A stretch of 64,000 nt of DNA from Amylostereum areolatum. Its lineage: Eukaryota; Basidiomycota; Agaricomycetes; Russulales; Stereaceae. The notes under the pieces were generated by a model that worked only from the letters and a program-made list of their open reading frames with translations, was not told the DNA's origin and did no database searches. The DNA is taken from NCBI GenBank assembly GCA_012932865.1, contig SAXG01000002.1:1054001-1118000 (forward strand). Reading direction: 5' to 3'. Positions 23,417 to 35,300 of the stretch are shown here, one piece after another. A program made the position numbers and the translations under genes. Position 1 is the stretch's first letter, and each line of letters starts with the position of its first letter.

Positions 23417-23934
23417 ATGTTCTCTCCCCGTCGTCTCCCTCCGCTTTTCCGGCACAGCGCGCGATGCATCATTCCTCGACAAAGATTCGCATCATCCAAG
23501 TCAGCTGGCCCGGATCCGGAAAAGGGAAATAAAAAATTCTGGGACGAACCCCTTGACCCCCGTCCACCATGGGTGTACACCTCATCCCATCTCCTCAAAC
23601 TCGTCCTGGTTCCCAGTGCGTCCCTTCTCCCTTTCTAGGTCTATCTACTCACAGTTCTATCGAACAGGCTCCCTTCTATATGCAGTATTCGTCATGGACT
23701 TCGGCGACCACGAACACGTATTCCAGCCGGTGCGCATCTCTCTTCCTCTTTCTCTTTCTTGTTCCATCGTTACACACGCCAAACTTACGCGCCGACGACA
23801 TATCATAGCCAAGACGATGGTTAGCGCGCCAGAAGGACGCGTTCTTCAGCATTTCTCCTGCACAGAGGGCCTTGACGGACAAGGAAGCCACGCCCGAGCC
23901 AACCTCGGATTCCTCGACGTCGTCAACGACCTAG
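23417..23934 (+). CDS. Small mitochondrial membrane protein (hypothetical)
   Basis: Three exons encode about 130 residues. The N-terminus (MFSPRRLPPLFRHSARC) is Arg-rich with no acidic residue, a mitochondrial presequence, followed by RFASSKSAGPDPEKGNKKF. The middle has WDEPLDPRPPWVYTSS and then a hydrophobic segment around LLKLVLVP and FYRTGSLLYAVFVMDFGDHE, which is probably a single membrane helix. It is followed by PRRWLARQKDAFFS and a Ser/Thr-rich end. Introns begin near 23,617 (GTGCGT) and 23,731 (GTGCGC). The plan of presequence, one helix and basic matrix tail resembles accessory subunits of respiratory complexes, but I cannot assign it to one. Confidence 0.72.
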
Positions 23935-24395
23935 CCATTCGTGCAACGGAACGTTTGGAAAACGAGTGGCCTACATAGATGATGGATACATCAGCATACC
24001 TTGTCCACGATCGACGTCGGTGGACAGAAGTCGAGCAGAGCACGACTAAGCATTTGCACAAAGGATGGTCTTCGCCTCTGGCGGGGAGCTCTCTATGTCA
24101 TACAAAGTCAATTCTAGGCATGTTTGGAACGCGCATGTTGACGTTGAGCGTAAAGGGAGATACCAGGAAATTTGGAATGACGAAAGAGAGCAGCTTAGAC
24201 AGATATCAATGTATAAAGACGATACGCTTATTCCAGAGGAACGCGTTCATGCATCGTGGTCGCAGCACCTAGACACGTTCTTCGATGACGCGATGAGCGT
24301 CGGCGCTGTTGAGGGCGTTGACGCGACGGGCGGAGGGGGCGGCCGGCAATGGGCGGTGGGAACCTTGTCGGAAAACTGTACATTGCCCACTGGCC
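23935..24395. other. Tandem intergenic region
   Basis: This spacer of 461 bp contains the 3' UTR of the mitochondrial protein and the promoter and leader of the H1-fold gene. The last 100 bp are GC-rich on the plus strand. No gene is seen. Confidence 0.45.
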
Positions 24396-26551
24396 ATGGC
24401 CGCACCTCCGCACGCCTCTCCTCCTTTTCCTTCTCTCTTTTCCTCAAATCCGCCACCAATAACGGCCCCACAGCCAGGTGCGCGTGGTTTCATTTTTACT
24501 CAATAAAAAGTCTGACGTCGATCGGTCGCGGTCAGACGCCGAACGCGATGTCCTCAAAAGAACCTACCTCACTCTTCTCCCTCCCACACAACTCCTCGAA
24601 CTATGTCTTGCTTTCGAGGCTCATGTACCGCTCGCGGTCAGAAACTCCCTCTGGCCGTCCGATTTGAAAGCCGCCGTCGCCGGCCTCCAGCACCCTTACG
24701 CCACCCCGACATCTCAACCTCCGCCGCCGCCGCCGCCGCCGCCAGTACAGAACCCCTCCATACCTCCACCCCAGCCTCCACTACCAACGGTACAGAACGA
24801 TGATCCACCCATGGCCTCCTTGCGCGAGGATGAACCTCCTCAGCACCCCCCTGTCAGCGAAGACGTTCTTCGCAGCCTCGCCGCCGTTCTGAACGCGGCG
24901 TCTGCCTCCACTTCGAACGGCGATTCTTCCCAGACAAACGCGTCGACGCAACCAACGTCCCAGACACCGTCCGCCACCCCCTCTCTCCCACAGCAGCCTG
25001 CTGCATCCTCATCCGGAGCACCTTACGCGCAGACACCCTATGGTTATGCTCAACAGACTCAACCCTCGTCAAAACAACCTGCCTACCCTCACGCCCCGTA
25101 CTACACCCAGCCTGGTTACTCCGGCCACTATCCATATCCATATCCTCCCACGTATGGCTCTTCACAGGCGTATGCCGCGTCTTCATCCCAACAGCCACAG
25201 GCAGGTCCGTCAACACCCCGTCCGCCACTACAATCTCGTTACACATCCAAAGAGCCCGTGAAGGCCCATACAGAGGATCTTCCCAGCTATGAGGACATGA
25301 TCGTTGAGGCGCTGTTGGACATCAACGATCTTGACGGATGCGTGCCAAAAACACTGTTCCAGTGGATGGCAGAGCACTATCCGCTCCAGTCCAATTTTCG
25401 CCCTTCGGCGAGTCAAGCTCTGCAAAAGGCGTACAAACGCGGACGACTGGACAAGAGCGCCACGGGTAGATACAAGATCAATGCTAGTTGGGATGGTGGA
25501 TCCGTACGTCTGCTTTTTTTTCACGCTGGTCCCAATTCCTCGATGTATGCTAACATGGGCTCATTGACAGACATCCAGCCGCCGCGCAACGCGCCGCCCT
25601 CAATCCAGCACACATCATACGTTGCAACAATCACACCATGCGCGTCAAAATACATCTTCATCTCCTTTTACGCACGCACCTCTCCCTCATCGACCTTCTC
25701 CCGGACCTCCACCCCAAGCCCACCAGCAGACTCCTCCGCAAACCTACTCTTATCCTTATTCCTACCCGGGCTATCAAGGATACCCGCCGGCACCGACAGC
25801 TCAAAATGCATCAGCGCCAAATCCTCCCACCACACCAGCATCGTCTACTTCCAATTCCCATCCACATCCACCTGTACAGGCTTCGACCAATGGCTCTTCC
25901 GCCTCCACGGGTGGAAAAGAGAAGCAAGCAGACAGCGATGGCAACGACGCATGGCAACTTCTCTACAATCTCATTACGAACGGCGGGGTCTCATTGCCTT
26001 CGCAGCCATCTGCATCTACTGCGCCTCAATCGTCACAAGCGGGTGCATCGAGCGCATCCACAGATGTTGAAGGAGCAGGCGAACCTGTACTTTCGGACCA
26101 GGATCGTGCAGCGCTTCAAGCGCAACTGGCGTTATTAGCCGAACAACTCCAGGCGATTGAGGAAGGCGATGACGATGACGAGATGGATGCGGATGAGAGT
26201 GCAGACCCGCTTATGGATATGCTAGTCGGGCTCGGGAGCGTGACAGGTGTGGGAGGATCCCAGTCGGATGCAAGTGGAGGTGCTGGGAGCGGTATTCCCT
26301 CCATGTCAATACCGGGTTTACCGTCAACGTCGACAGATAACGATACGGCCCCGAGTGGGAACTTGCCTTCGCCGAGCGCAGTCTCTGGTGGGACCACTCC
26401 CATCCCCACGCCTATGGAGGTGACCGAGCCTACGACGCGAGTGGACGAGCCTGTAATGGGCTCGCTGGCCATGGATGCCGAGCCGACTATGGTGTATAAC
26501 GCCGATGAGGATGAAGACGACGACGACGACGACATGGAGATGGTGATGTAG
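24396..26551 (+). CDS. Histone H1-fold (H15) low-complexity protein
   Basis: Three exons (24396-24477, 24536-25503, 25571-26551) join exactly to 676 residues. The first 70 residues (MAAPPHASPPFPSLFSS, then DAERDVLKRTYLTLL and LLELCLAFEAHVPLAVRNS) hold a short helical motif. A long Pro/Gln/Ser/Tyr-rich tract follows. Around residues 273-350 lies a linker-histone-like winged helix: LPSYEDMIVEALLDINDLDG, TLFQWMAEHYP, then LQKAYKRGRLDKSATGRYKI. The second half is again Pro/Ser/Tyr-rich, with a predicted helix LSDQDRAALQAQLALLAEQL and a very acidic end. Linker-histone domains bind nucleosomal DNA, so this is probably a nuclear chromatin or transcription factor rather than histone H1 itself, which is short and basic. 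The exact role is unknown. Confidence 0.85.
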
Positions 26552-28319
26552 CTGCTCGTGTGGGGGTGGATCACAGCCTTCCTTTCTCTCCTCTTTCCTC
26601 TCTCGTTGCTTCGCTTTTTCTTTTTGTCTGTCGCTATCCGCTTTCCGCACTTCGCACCTGCTCAATGCTATCACAGTCCCCATTTTTACGTCTTCAAACT
26701 GGAGTTCCAGGCTCGACCAAGACCTTCGACGAACACCACGAAGCATGTCAGTGCGACGCCTGGCATACGCTTAGTTTGGCACCCGTCGCTTTTACTGTAC
26801 AGCGGCATCCCCACGGGGTCGCACAGAAAGGTTGATGAACTTCGCTTCCGTCGTATTATTCCTCTTCCAGTGCGCAAAGTGAGATCGCCGTTTTTTTTTC
26901 TCACTCTTTTTTCCACAGCTTCCCTTGTGTCGGTCCCACCAGCTTTGATGATTTACCGTCAACAGTGTGAGGTAACTGCGATGCAAAAATGCTAGCTGGG
27001 ACGCTGCTTCTAGCTTCATGCACTACCCGGTGAACCTCCGCGGAATTCATCGGCTGGGTGCGGGCGGGGACAGGCTAGGGCACATACCCGACAACAACGC
27101 GACGCCTGTCCCAGTCGCCGGTGACCCGTTTAGTCCGCGCGCTTCGTGTTCGTTCCAGGACCCCGTCTCGAGGACTATCGACCTTTCGCAGGCCCAGTTT
27201 GCTCACCACAACACCGATCACTGCTTCTCCTGCCATGGGACATCGCCGAGATGCCACGAGAGTGCGGAAGTGTGTGGAATAGTTGGCAGAGGGGTCCGTG
27301 GAGCTCACTGGGACTCAGCGGCCCCACCAGGAGGGCTATGTATGTAAGTGACCTGTCACTTGTGGGCCTCAGAAAGGTATAAGTAGCTGATGCAAGGTCA
27401 CGTAACAGCACCTGGACACCAGCTGCGTTATTGTACCGATTCAAAGAATATATCAGAAGCCAAGCAGCGACTGAATGAGGAGGTTCGCGCGCGCGCGCGC
27501 GACGGGGCTTGCCAGTCGGCGGACGATAACGTTAACGTGGATCGGGGCAAGGCGGTCTCATGATGCTTGCAAAGTTGGAAGATTGCCCTTCCTCCGAGCC
27601 CGACTGCGTAGGCCCGGGGACCCTCAAGCGCGCCTAGATATAGCGTACGGCGGCAGGTTCCGATCCCATACCTGAGGCTGCATCCTTCGTTGGACTTGAT
27701 TTGGGGGTGGAAGTACTTGCCCGTGCTATCGAGCTAGGGAACGCCACGACGGTGACGTTGGGGACGCGCGCACATGTACGCCGTGGGCAACGCCGAAAGA
27801 CGTGTCGCGTATGACGCTATCGAGCAGTGTGCGCCCGCGCGCACAGATCTGGAGATATATAGATGATGGACATGGGACAGCCAGGGGTCCGACCCCGCCG
27901 CCAATATTACTAGTTCAAGCTCTGTATATGTCCCGCCCTCCTCTCTTCTCTTTCCTTTCCCGCCTTCACCCTCTCTTCGCCCTCGCGCTCCCTGGTCTGC
28001 CTCTGCTAGACCGTCCGCTCGTTCCCCAGCTGCCCCTTCCCGGTGTGGATGACCCCCGCGCCGACCACTTCAGGGGCCGACTTGGAAGAAGAATCAGAGG
28101 CCGATTCGGATGGTTGGGCTCGGGCCCGGGCCCCATGAATACGATACCGCCTCAAGCGTGGATGTGCACTCGAGTGCGGTCGCGCTCACGAGCGTCGGAG
28201 CGTGCGTTTGTCTCTGCCTTGTTTGTTGCTCTTCCACTTGCTGACGGCCGACTCAGGGCGCGGTACACGCTCGTAGGTGAGCCGTGCGTCTACTGGAAGT
28301 TATATATAGATTACACTCA
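26552..28319. other. 1.8-kb spacer
   Basis: This tandem spacer holds the 3' UTR of the H1-fold gene and the promoter of the membrane-protein gene. Short open frames on both strands have no family resemblance. A CG-dinucleotide run lies at 27486-27503. A TATATATAG element at 28301-28310 sits only 10-20 bp before the predicted start of the next gene. Confidence 0.45.
27486..27503 (+). repeat. (CG)n dinucleotide run
   Basis: About eight consecutive CG dinucleotides, a sequence able to adopt Z-DNA, in non-coding DNA. Confidence 0.8.
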
Positions 28320-30107
28320 ATGGCTTCCCCTTTCGCCCAGCGATTTGTATGTTCCCCGTCCTCCGCTCTGTCCCCGCCAATCTTCTCTGATCTCATCACA
28401 TCCGCGTGCTTCGCAGACTGTATAGTTCTCTACGACTGGGCTGTGTGGTACGTGCTGCACCTGACCACCCCTTCATGCACCTCTCTTAACCAATTCCACG
28501 TCCGTCGCAGCTTCAGCACGGAGGTCGAACTGGTATGTCCCTTGAGGTCGAAGTGCCTGCCAGTGCTGATTTGGTGACGGCAACCGGGACAGGTGCACCG
28601 TTCAAGATGGACCCCGGTCAAAGCTGCCTACCTTTTCTGTCGCTATTACCCCATCCTCGTCGGCCCCCTCTTTCTCTGGGCATTTATCCTCGATCATGGC
28701 GAACAATTATGTATGGACGTCTTTCGCCCGATCTATTTTTGTCTGATACCAGTTGTGAGTGTGCCGTCGTGCCATATTTCCCGCGTATTCATCGATGTTT
28801 TGGGATGACAGCAAATGGCCCCACAGCGTGCGTTGTCTCTGGATTTCGATGAGGCTTGGTTGGCTAAACGGTTGCACAGTAATCCTCGTTCTACGCGCGT
28901 ACGCTTTCACGGGTCGCAAGCGGGGAACGCTCATCCTCCTAGGACTCTGTCTCTTCAGTCTTTTCGCGGCTTCTACCATCGTTTTCGCTCATGATCTCGT
29001 CCGTACGTTCACTCTTTAGGCCCTCGTGAGGTCCAGCAGCTGACGCTTTGGACAGTATCGACCGCCCTTTTCGAGGCGGTGGAACGCAGCGGGTGCTTCG
29101 CGATGACAGACGTGGGGTCAGACATCGGTGGGTGGCATCTTGGGGTACGTGGCACAGTCCTGTCAGAGGAGCATTCGCTCATCGAGGGGACCTTTCCTCC
29201 CGTGTACAGGCTATCTTTGTGCGTGTTCCCGATCTATCAGCGCATGTGCGATGTCATGGCTTCACTCACCTTCTCGCGTCGCAGTCTGGAGTGTTCGTCC
29301 TCGACGCTCTCAATGTTTTCATCGTCATCCGGGTTCGTCCACCCCGCTTTGTATTGCGGCCTGGACTCTGACCGCTCATGAATAGCATAGCATCAAGGAC
29401 CGCGCGACGCTCGGGTCGCTGGGCGAGGCCTTTCTGAAGCAAGGTGCGGTTTCCCCTTGGACTGGCCTTCTCCCGCACCTTTTCAATGATGCCGTGTCGC
29501 AGGCGTCATTGTGTATGTTTGTATGACCGTCGTCAACATCGTCTCGGCCGTTATGTATTACATGTAATCCTCTCTTTCCGCCTCGGTCGTTCCTTCGCTG
29601 AAAACCTGCATCCGTCGCCGCTTACAGACCCGCACGGGAGCTGAACGGCATAGGCTCGTGGTGCGCGCTTTCCTCCTTGTCTGCGCTTCCGACGCTTGTC
29701 ACTCAGCCCCATTCGTTTCTCCGTCCAGGTTGGCGTGGCTTCTCCCTAGCGTCCTGGTAAATCCCGTATCCCCACCTTGTTCCGTGCCACGCATGTCACT
29801 GACGTCTCCACGCGCGGTCCGTCGCAGGCGTGTCGCCTGTACGTTCTGACCCTTCTGGCCTTTCTCCCCGCATGGCTGACCTAAGATGACATCCAGCGTC
29901 CTGGTCCTCCGCCGCAAGGCGAGCCCGACCCAGTCCGAGGTGATGCACCAGATGTCCGTGATGGTGAACCAGGCGCTCGAGCTGGTGCCCGTGGCCAGCT
30001 CCGATGATTCTGTGGCCCGGCGCGGGGATCGCAACGGCGAGTTCGCGCGGCTCGACATCCGAGTGCGAGAAAGGCGCGATTCCGCGCGAGATTTCCATAT
30101 GGCTTGA
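28320..30107 (+). CDS. DUF6533-type multi-pass membrane protein
   Basis: This is a basidiomycete-specific family of seven-helix-like integral membrane proteins of unknown function. The diagnostic N-terminal block is present: CIVLYDWAV, an intron, then CFSTEVEL, another intron, then WTPVKAAYLFCRYYPILVGP, giving the Y-D-W ... E-x-E-L-x-W ... A-Y-L-F-x-R-Y pattern. Further helices are GWLNGCTVILVLRAYAFTGR, LILLGLCLFSLFAAS, SGVFVLDALNVFIVIR and VIVYVCMTVVNIVSAVMYY. The cytoplasmic tail starts LRRKASPTQSEVMHQ and ends ARDFHMA. About ten exons are needed and some middle junctions (28,750-28,830 and 29,000-29,280) are uncertain, so partial decay cannot be excluded. The start at 28320 (MASPFAQRF) is in frame, but a TATA-like element lies unusually close upstream. 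Confidence 0.7.
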
Positions 30108-31685
30108 AGGTACCGGGTGCTTAGTACTGTACTGCTAAGTAGCAGCCGTCTGCAACTTTGTTACAGTACTGTGTGGAATTCGAAAGCAGGCTGCGGTCAT
30201 AGGATGAATGTTGGCCAATAGTACGTCGTCGATGACATAAGACGATCGCAATTCAGGGCGCCGGTACCGAGGGCATCGATAGATCATTTTAGATCATTCC
30301 GATGCGCGTGGTTCGATGAGTCTGAAGTCGATTATGTAAGCAATGTCAATTTTCGTCGTCGCGCGGTGTCGTTCTTGTTTCCTCTCACCACCTCCACCGC
30401 TCAACGTCAACTCCCTCCACCTGGCCACAGCATCTCATCTACCACTGGAGACCCCGGTATAGCTGATTTCGAGACCGGAATCACATATCGGAATCTCCTC
30501 AAAGAGTGGGCTTTGACCACCCCACCCTTTCCCCTTCGCTCACATCAATGTCGAGGTCTCCAGCCCGCTCTCTCATGAGCATGAGTAGCATTGAGACAAC
30601 AGCCTGGGTGCGTGTTAGTATCTCTCACTTCCTGCTCGTCTGTCTCACCACGCCACTCATGCATAGGCCCTACTAGTACCCCTGGGGATCTCTTGTTGCC
30701 GAGGGCTCTTTCGCACTTATGGGCTTTGCTCTCGGTCTTTCCTCGTGTTCTTGGTCTCTACTCGCGGTCTCGGTCTTTGCTTGCAGTCTTGGCCTGTGGT
30801 TGTCGTCTCGCTCCTCGCTCTCGGTCCCCCTGGGTCTCTGGTTTTTGCTCGCTGGCACTTGCTAGGTTATCTCAATCCCGTTTTGCTGGCATGCCAGGTA
30901 ACACACTCTAATTCATTTTTCATTCCTCCTTTTGGACCCGTAGACATCCTGTAACACCCCCCATGTACTTTGTATGGTAGTTCTCGGAATGATATATATA
31001 TTACGATGCTTTGTTTGCTTCCACATTGGGATGATAAGATTGCGATAAGCATGATTTGAGCCAGCATCCCGCCGATTGCTCCTTGACGAGCTTAGTAAGA
31101 TAATTGGATTGAATCCGAAGGAACTCAGCTTCCGACCCAAGGGAGCCCGTTGAGTCTGATATCAGCATGACATTTTTGGATTCCATCCGGTGTCACGCTA
31201 GCATCACACTCAGGGGCATGATATCGGAATGAAGCTGAAGGATCTGCTGGTGGTGTATCTGAAACTGGGGCTACAATCGAAAGAAAGGAGGAGACCTGGA
31301 TCGGATTACAAGGGCAAGGGGACTTGTGGGGAACTTCAACACACATGTACAGACGCATGGAGCGAGAGAGAGGAAAGAGAGAGTAAAGAAGAGATGAGAG
31401 ACGACAAGAGAGGATCAGATGGGGAATCATGCGGGATGTGGATGGTGTCAAGAGATGTAGTGGAGAGAGGGAGGTCGTGACGATACATGTACAGGCCATA
31501 CTAGTCGTGTACGAAAGAGTTGCCGAAAGATGAGAGAGAACGTCATAAAACACACGAAGAACATGTCCTCCCAAAGTAATGAAGAGTCCGGAGCTATCGC
31601 ACAACGCCCTCGCCCTCCGATGCGTGCGCGACGCGTAAGAAACCGACGGCGGGCGCGACGACGCGTCCAGTCCGCCCGCGCGACC
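30108..31685. other. Convergent spacer of 1.6 kb
   Basis: This region lies between the DUF6533 gene (+) and FKBP12 (-). Around 30,720-30,870 there is a degenerate tandem pattern of TCTCGGTCTTTGCTCG-like units. An open frame of 159 codons at 31125-31604 (-) is pyrimidine-rich 3' UTR of FKBP12. No gene is recognised. Confidence 0.45.
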
Positions 31686-32329
31686 TCAGTTGATCTCGAG
31701 CAGCTCGACCTCGAAATGGAGGACCGCGTTTGGTGGTATGACTGGTGGAAAGCCGCGCGCGCCATAACCCTGAGGAGGGAGGAATGGAATGGAGAGTGAG
31801 GGTCAGAAGGTGGGCGCGAAGAATGGAACGGGACGCACATAATCGGGCGAGACGATCAGGTTGGCTTTTGTCCCGCGAGACAGCTGCACTACGCCTGATC
31901 ATATCGATGATCAGTCGATAGTGCTATCGAGGAGAGAGGAGAGAGAGGACGCACCCTCGTCCCAGCCCTTGATGACCTTCCCGACGCCGATTTGGGTGAA
32001 GAACGGATCGTTGCTGGGGACAGCGAGGAGATGAGCACTTGGGCGAGTGAACGGGGCAGGCGAGAAGAGCGGAGGACGCACCGATCCCGACTTGAATCGA
32101 ACTTCTTGCCGTCTTGGAGGGTGCCCACATAGTGAATCTTGACTGTGTCTGGGAGAAGTGAGAGCGGGATGAAGACGTCACGCGCCAGGGTGGGGAAGGT
32201 ACGCACCTCCGGCTTTGGGGAAGTTCTGGCCGTCACCCTCGCGAATAACCTGAACCTGGACGCCCTGGGACCGAGGTGGGGGAAGGATGAGCGGGCGGGG
32301 GAGACGGCGGGGGGACGAGGACGTACCAT
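31686..32329 (-). CDS. FPR1: FK506-binding protein, peptidyl-prolyl isomerase (FKBP12)
   Basis: This is a cytosolic cis-trans prolyl isomerase and the receptor for rapamycin and FK506. Six coding exons (32327-32329, 32207-32264, 32082-32148, 31955-32013, 31839-31894, 31686-31769) total exactly 327 nt, 108 residues, the normal size of FKBP12. The sequence begins [20 protein letters not shown]. Drug-pocket positions are conserved: Tyr in KIHYVG, Phe-Asp in KKFDSS, Val-Ile and Trp in [10 protein letters not shown], Tyr in SPDYGYGARG, and Phe in [12 protein letters not shown]. The first coding exon is only the ATG, with a GTACGT donor immediately after it. The gene appears functional and is preceded by more than 13 kb with no clear gene. 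Confidence 0.95.
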
Positions 32330-35300
32330 GAGTGTGAGTGTGCAGTGGTAGGAGAGGAGGAGACGCGGACGAGGAGTATAGGGGAGTCGGGACTGAGAGG
32401 GATTTGACTTATAGTTTATTCGCGAGGCGGAGTGCGGATCTTGATCCGATCTGGCAGTCATCCGACGGATTCCAGTTTGAGACCGCGGGCTTCTGTTGGG
32501 ACGATTGGGACCAGGCCTCGTTATCGATGTCGATGTTGGCTTGCACCAGCATCCCGAACCCGACTCCGCCCAACTCAATGTTCTCCCTCCCCGCGTCCTC
32601 GCCACCCCCAAGGTCTCCATATCCCTCTTCCGTACCCGATGCGCGCTCACAATCCAGGAATTTGGAATTGAGAACCCCCTCCGTCCCTTCGTCCCTCGAC
32701 GGTGCACCCTTCGTCGTGATCTTCACCCCCGTTCGTCTTTGCCCTCCAGATTGGCCACTAGATCGCCCGCCTAGGCCTGGACCCTGTCCGGGGAAGAACT
32801 CCAGCACGCCAGATAACAGACACGCCAATGTCGTCTGTTCCCCGTCGCCGAGACGTAAATTGTTTCCATCTAGAACCCGCCCCCGTCCTCCTCGCGTCCG
32901 GTGCGCTTTTGCCGAATCATCATCCCCATTCCGTCGCATGTGCGATCGTTGATTTCCCTCGGCCTCAGCTTCCACCCTGGGGCCGCCACGACCTCCGCCA
33001 CCATGGCAAGGTCCTCCGCGGAGCGCTTCCAGCTGAGAGCCCTGGGGCCTAAGATGTCCAGATTCCGCGAACCTGATTAGCTCTTCCAACGTGCCATTGT
33101 CGACGATTTCAATTTCATGACGCAACTCGGGTATCATTGCCTACCTTCCAAACCGAACAGCAGCGTGTCCGGATAGCATTTGTACTTGAGAGGACGTGAT
33201 GGAGGCTGATATGTTGATATCTCAGAAGTCCCCAGGTGCAGATCGAAGGTCGCCGTAGACGATCACGGAGCGCCCCCCAGCGTCGACAACTCAACCGTGC
33301 TGCACACCAACCATCTTGAACGCGCCAGTTTCTCGGCCCATCTTCATTTCAACCGCTGTGGTCCCTCGGACCCGTCAGGGTGGATAGTGGTCAAGTCTTG
33401 ATCCTATAAGGTATAAAGACGCCAGGGGATAGGCGGCACCTAGGGATAAAGTCTCTCGAAGGTCGAGTAGATCATCCCGTTAAGCGTATGCTTTCCAGAT
33501 CCCGTCAGAAGATCCTGAGCGCTCTGCTTGTTTCGGGGTGGCTGCGAAGTTTGCCTGCAGGTTCGAGTAGAGACAGCGGGTGACGGCCGGTGGGTCGCGG
33601 GTACCTTGTGGCCTTCCCATTATGAGCTGGGGTACAAGTGCACGAACCACAAGGCCAAGCTGCAGGGGAAACCGCACCAAGAACAGGAAAGTCAACCTGA
33701 AAACATATTAGCAAAACGAGTGTTGTCGTGCCATCGAGCGCGATTCGCAGGGGAGAAGGTGATTCACGACCGTGACGGCGGAGATGGACGTGAAAGGCCC
33801 TGGAGCAGGTGTAAAGGCGAGTGTATGCGCCCGCGTCCTCTTTCCGGATGACTTGTAAACGATGCAGTCGTGGCGTCGTCGTCGTGGTTGGGACAAAGAA
33901 GACAGACGGCCACCGTGACGGAACACTGTACGGTGCACGTGACCGTGAGAGGCCGACGCGTCGTTGGAGTTTGGCGCGCTGGTGAAGATCGCGACTCCCT
34001 TTACCGACGACGATGTTGCCGCTATTCGTCTGTACTCCCCACTCTCTCTGGCTCGCTACAGTCAACACACAATGAATCATTCTCTCCAGTAAAATTTCAA
34101 CCCATTCTGACTGCGGAAGCCCTGCGTTTGGTCGCGACAAAAGCTTGAGAGGTGCCCGCATAAATCGGAATCCATGTACCGGTGGCCTTGAAGAACATTC
34201 CAGTGGCAGCATTCTCAAAACCACCATATCTACCCCTTCGTGTGGCTGAACTTTAAATTCGCCCGCTCTCTGGTTCGCTCAATGCCTTTGCGTCTCCGCC
34301 ATCCCCTCGTCAGCCCAATCAGCCCTCACCTGGCCCAAGCCGAGTCACCCGACCACCGGTCTCAGCCGTCGATTGCGTCCAATCCCTTCTTTGACCTGTA
34401 TCGATCTCGCTCTGGCATCCTAGTGGCCCGCGGCCCGCTCTGCCAGTCCCCTCTCGCTCACCACCTCTAGGATTGCATCCACGGTCTCGTCTCGACCATT
34501 TCTGGCATTCGGACCTGCCACAGTACGGTCCCCTCTCTGTTGAGATTTTTTCGGGGCGCTGACGACTTTGACGTTCTAGCCCAACGTCGCCTTGGCGAAG
34601 CCCGGACTTCGCTGCCTCCCCCTGCTAATCGTGAATTTAATATGCACGCAGACCATGGCCTCCCCGATGTAATCCACCCTGGCCCGAACTCCGTCCCCGT
34701 TACGGGATGAAATGGTCCCTTCAAGACGCCGTTCGCACAATACCGCGTCAGCCGTACCTTCCCATCGGATCTAGCAACTTGGTCTCGGTGTACTTTCCTT
34801 AGTGGGCGGCATCCACACGATCGATGGTCCACTCAACTCGTGCCCGCGCCTATGCTGCTGTTCACGCGTCCGCTATCGTGCCAATGTCTTCCCAGAACGC
34901 GAACCGTCATCTTCGCACTCCCAACCAGAACCTTCGCACCTTTCGGCTTCTGGCTGCCTGGGATTCGCCACGTCCCCCGATTTGCTATCAAGCCTGTCGT
35001 TTATTTTACGTCTACGAGCGCGCTTAACGTCTTCTTCCTCCGCAGAACGAGCGTCGTGGATGAAAGAAGCTTCGGTCACTTTGACCTGGTGGCCATGGCT
35101 TAACCCCACCCCTGCTGACGATCCGCACCCCGATAAAGCTCGCAATCCCCACTGGACAAGCAATGGTCTGCAAGAGGACAACGATAAGGATCCCGTTCGT
35201 CACGACGTCGTTGCACCAGGTCACCCTACGGAGCTGGCCACAAGGTCGCCCCGACGCCCTCGAAGGTTGTAGCGTCCTACGCGCATACAGGTCATGGAGC

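Noticed and set aside
31125..31604. Open frame of 159 codons on the minus strand
   Set aside because: Located directly downstream of FKBP12 in a pyrimidine-rich tract; no domain, no start context; read as 3' UTR.
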